5,570 bases of DNA, from positions 1-5,570 of the forward strand of contig JBBRHH010000428.1 of the NCBI GenBank assembly GCA_038222915.1, in the 5' to 3' direction. Position numbers and translations under genes: made by a program. Shown piece after piece: positions 5,061 through 5,570 of this stretch; the stretch's first letter is position 1, and every line of letters starts with the position of its first letter. Source of the stretch: JBBRHH01 sp038222915. GTDB lineage: Bacteria > Planctomycetota > Phycisphaerae > Tepidisphaerales > Tepidisphaeraceae. Below the pieces are notes generated by a model. It saw only the letters and a program-made list of their open reading frames with translations. It searched no databases and had not been told where the DNA came from.

Positions 5061-5570
5061 GTGCAGCGCACAGTCGTTTTAACAATCGTTGTCGTCCTGT
5101 GGACGTGTGCGCCGGCGCTTTGCGCCGACTCCAACGAGACCTTTTTCGAATTCAAAATCCGCCCACTCCTGATCGACAAGTGCTACAAATGCCACTCAGG
5201 CACTTCCGAGAAGCTCAAGGGTGACCTCAAAGTCGATAGCCGCCAGGCGCTCCTCACCGGCGGAAAGACTGGCCCGGCCCTCTCGCCCGGCCACCCCGCC
5301 GATAGCCTGTTGATCAAGGCCATTTCCTACACCGACGAAGACCTCCAGATGCCGCCGAAGAAGCAGCTTTCGCTCGAAGCAATTGCCGATCTGAAACACT
5401 GGGTGGAAATGGGCGCGCCATGGCCGGCCGAAGATCCTGCGCCCGTCGCCACCGCTACAAAGTCCGATAGCGCCAACTACTGGTCATTCGTTCCGCCCAA
5501 ACCTCAGACCAAAACCGACACGCCACCGTCCACGCAGATCGACCATTTCATCCTCGCCAAACTCGAAGCC
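5061..5570 (+). CDS. Secreted PSCyt1-type cytochrome c protein (expected DUF1549/DUF1553 family), 5' part only
   Basis: The first 170 residues of a large secreted haem protein; the rest lies beyond the right edge. The GTG at 5061 is chosen because it gives an export signal: R3, a hydrophobic core (5-15) and a likely cleavage after A22 in 'ALCA-DS'. No clear ribosome binding site precedes it, so the start is less certain than the frame. The haem-binding motif is C41-Y-K-C44-H45, preceded by 'FEFKIRPLLIDK', as in the PSCyt1 domain. M97 in 'LQMPPKKQLS' is the likely second haem ligand, and 'LKHWVEMGAPWP' (111-122) is the usual end of that domain. The conserved 'YWSFVPPKP' (140-148) and 'IDHFILAKLEA' (160-170) mark the start of the DUF1549 region. 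Full-length relatives usually run to roughly 700-1100 residues and also carry DUF1553. Their biochemical role is not settled; they are exported and often encoded beside DUF1501 proteins, whose gene would be expected downstream. Confidence 0.93.
   Translation, partial: MQRTVVLTIVVVLWTCAPALCADSNETFFEFKIRPLLIDKCYKCHSGTSEKLKGDLKVDSRQALLTGGKTGPALSPGHPADSLLIKAISYTDEDLQMPPKKQLSLEAIADLKHWVEMGAPWPAEDPAPVATATKSDSANYWSFVPPKPQTKTDTPPSTQIDHFILAKLEA

Noticed and set aside
5113..5127. CGGCGC-TTT-GCGCCG perfect hairpin, similar to the one in the lipoprotein leader
   Set aside because: It lies inside the signal-peptide coding part of the cytochrome gene (Ala-Leu-Cys-Ala codons) and is explained by codon choice; the likeness to 2303-2319 is limited to GCGC-TTT-GCGC.
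1..5570. Search for CRISPR arrays, tRNAs, insertion sequences, integrases, toxin-antitoxin pairs or defence genes
   Set aside because: No regularly spaced repeats, tRNA-like folds, transposase motifs or defence-type domains were seen on either strand.

Overview
The window looks like chromosomal DNA from a planctomycete-type bacterium, GC-rich in its coding parts. The clearest clue is the 3' gene. It starts with a signal peptide and a single CxxCH haem motif in the arrangement typical of the PSCyt1/DUF1549/DUF1553 cytochrome family, which is strongly expanded in Planctomycetota and also found in Verrucomicrobiota. The 'TQPAP' linkers in the large central protein remind me of Phycisphaerae-like planctomycetes, but that is only an impression.

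Layout: a leftward group of three genes fills positions 1-2002. Reading from its promoter side, it holds a 296-residue membrane-anchored coiled-coil protein with a TTG start, a 50-residue single-pass membrane protein that is easy to miss, and a secreted serine hydrolase of the class C beta-lactamase/esterase fold that runs off the left edge. A 372-base divergent intergenic region (2003-2374) follows. It carries a candidate sigma-70 promoter for each direction, an inverted repeat in the leftward leader, CAGGCG repeats around the rightward promoter and a short hairpin in the rightward leader. Rightward, an 869-residue lipoprotein (2375-4984), largely alpha-helical and Ala/Lys/Glu-rich, ends in a small alpha/beta domain and a Pro/Thr-rich tail. 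It is followed after 76 bases by the 5' part of the cytochrome gene (5061 to the right edge).

All five genes encode proteins predicted to be in or beyond the cytoplasmic membrane. The two divergent coiled-coil proteins share the plan of membrane anchor, long helical region, flexible linker and small C-terminal domain. They could act together in the cell envelope, but nothing in the sequence proves a joint function. The hydrolase and the cytochrome look like separate degradative or housekeeping functions. I found no tRNA, rRNA, CRISPR array, insertion sequence, integrase or toxin-antitoxin pair, and no convincing intrinsic terminator. The window does not show a recognisable new defence or mobile system. 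Its less ordinary content is the uncharacterised envelope gene pair with the 50-residue protein, and the leader and intergenic structures around them.
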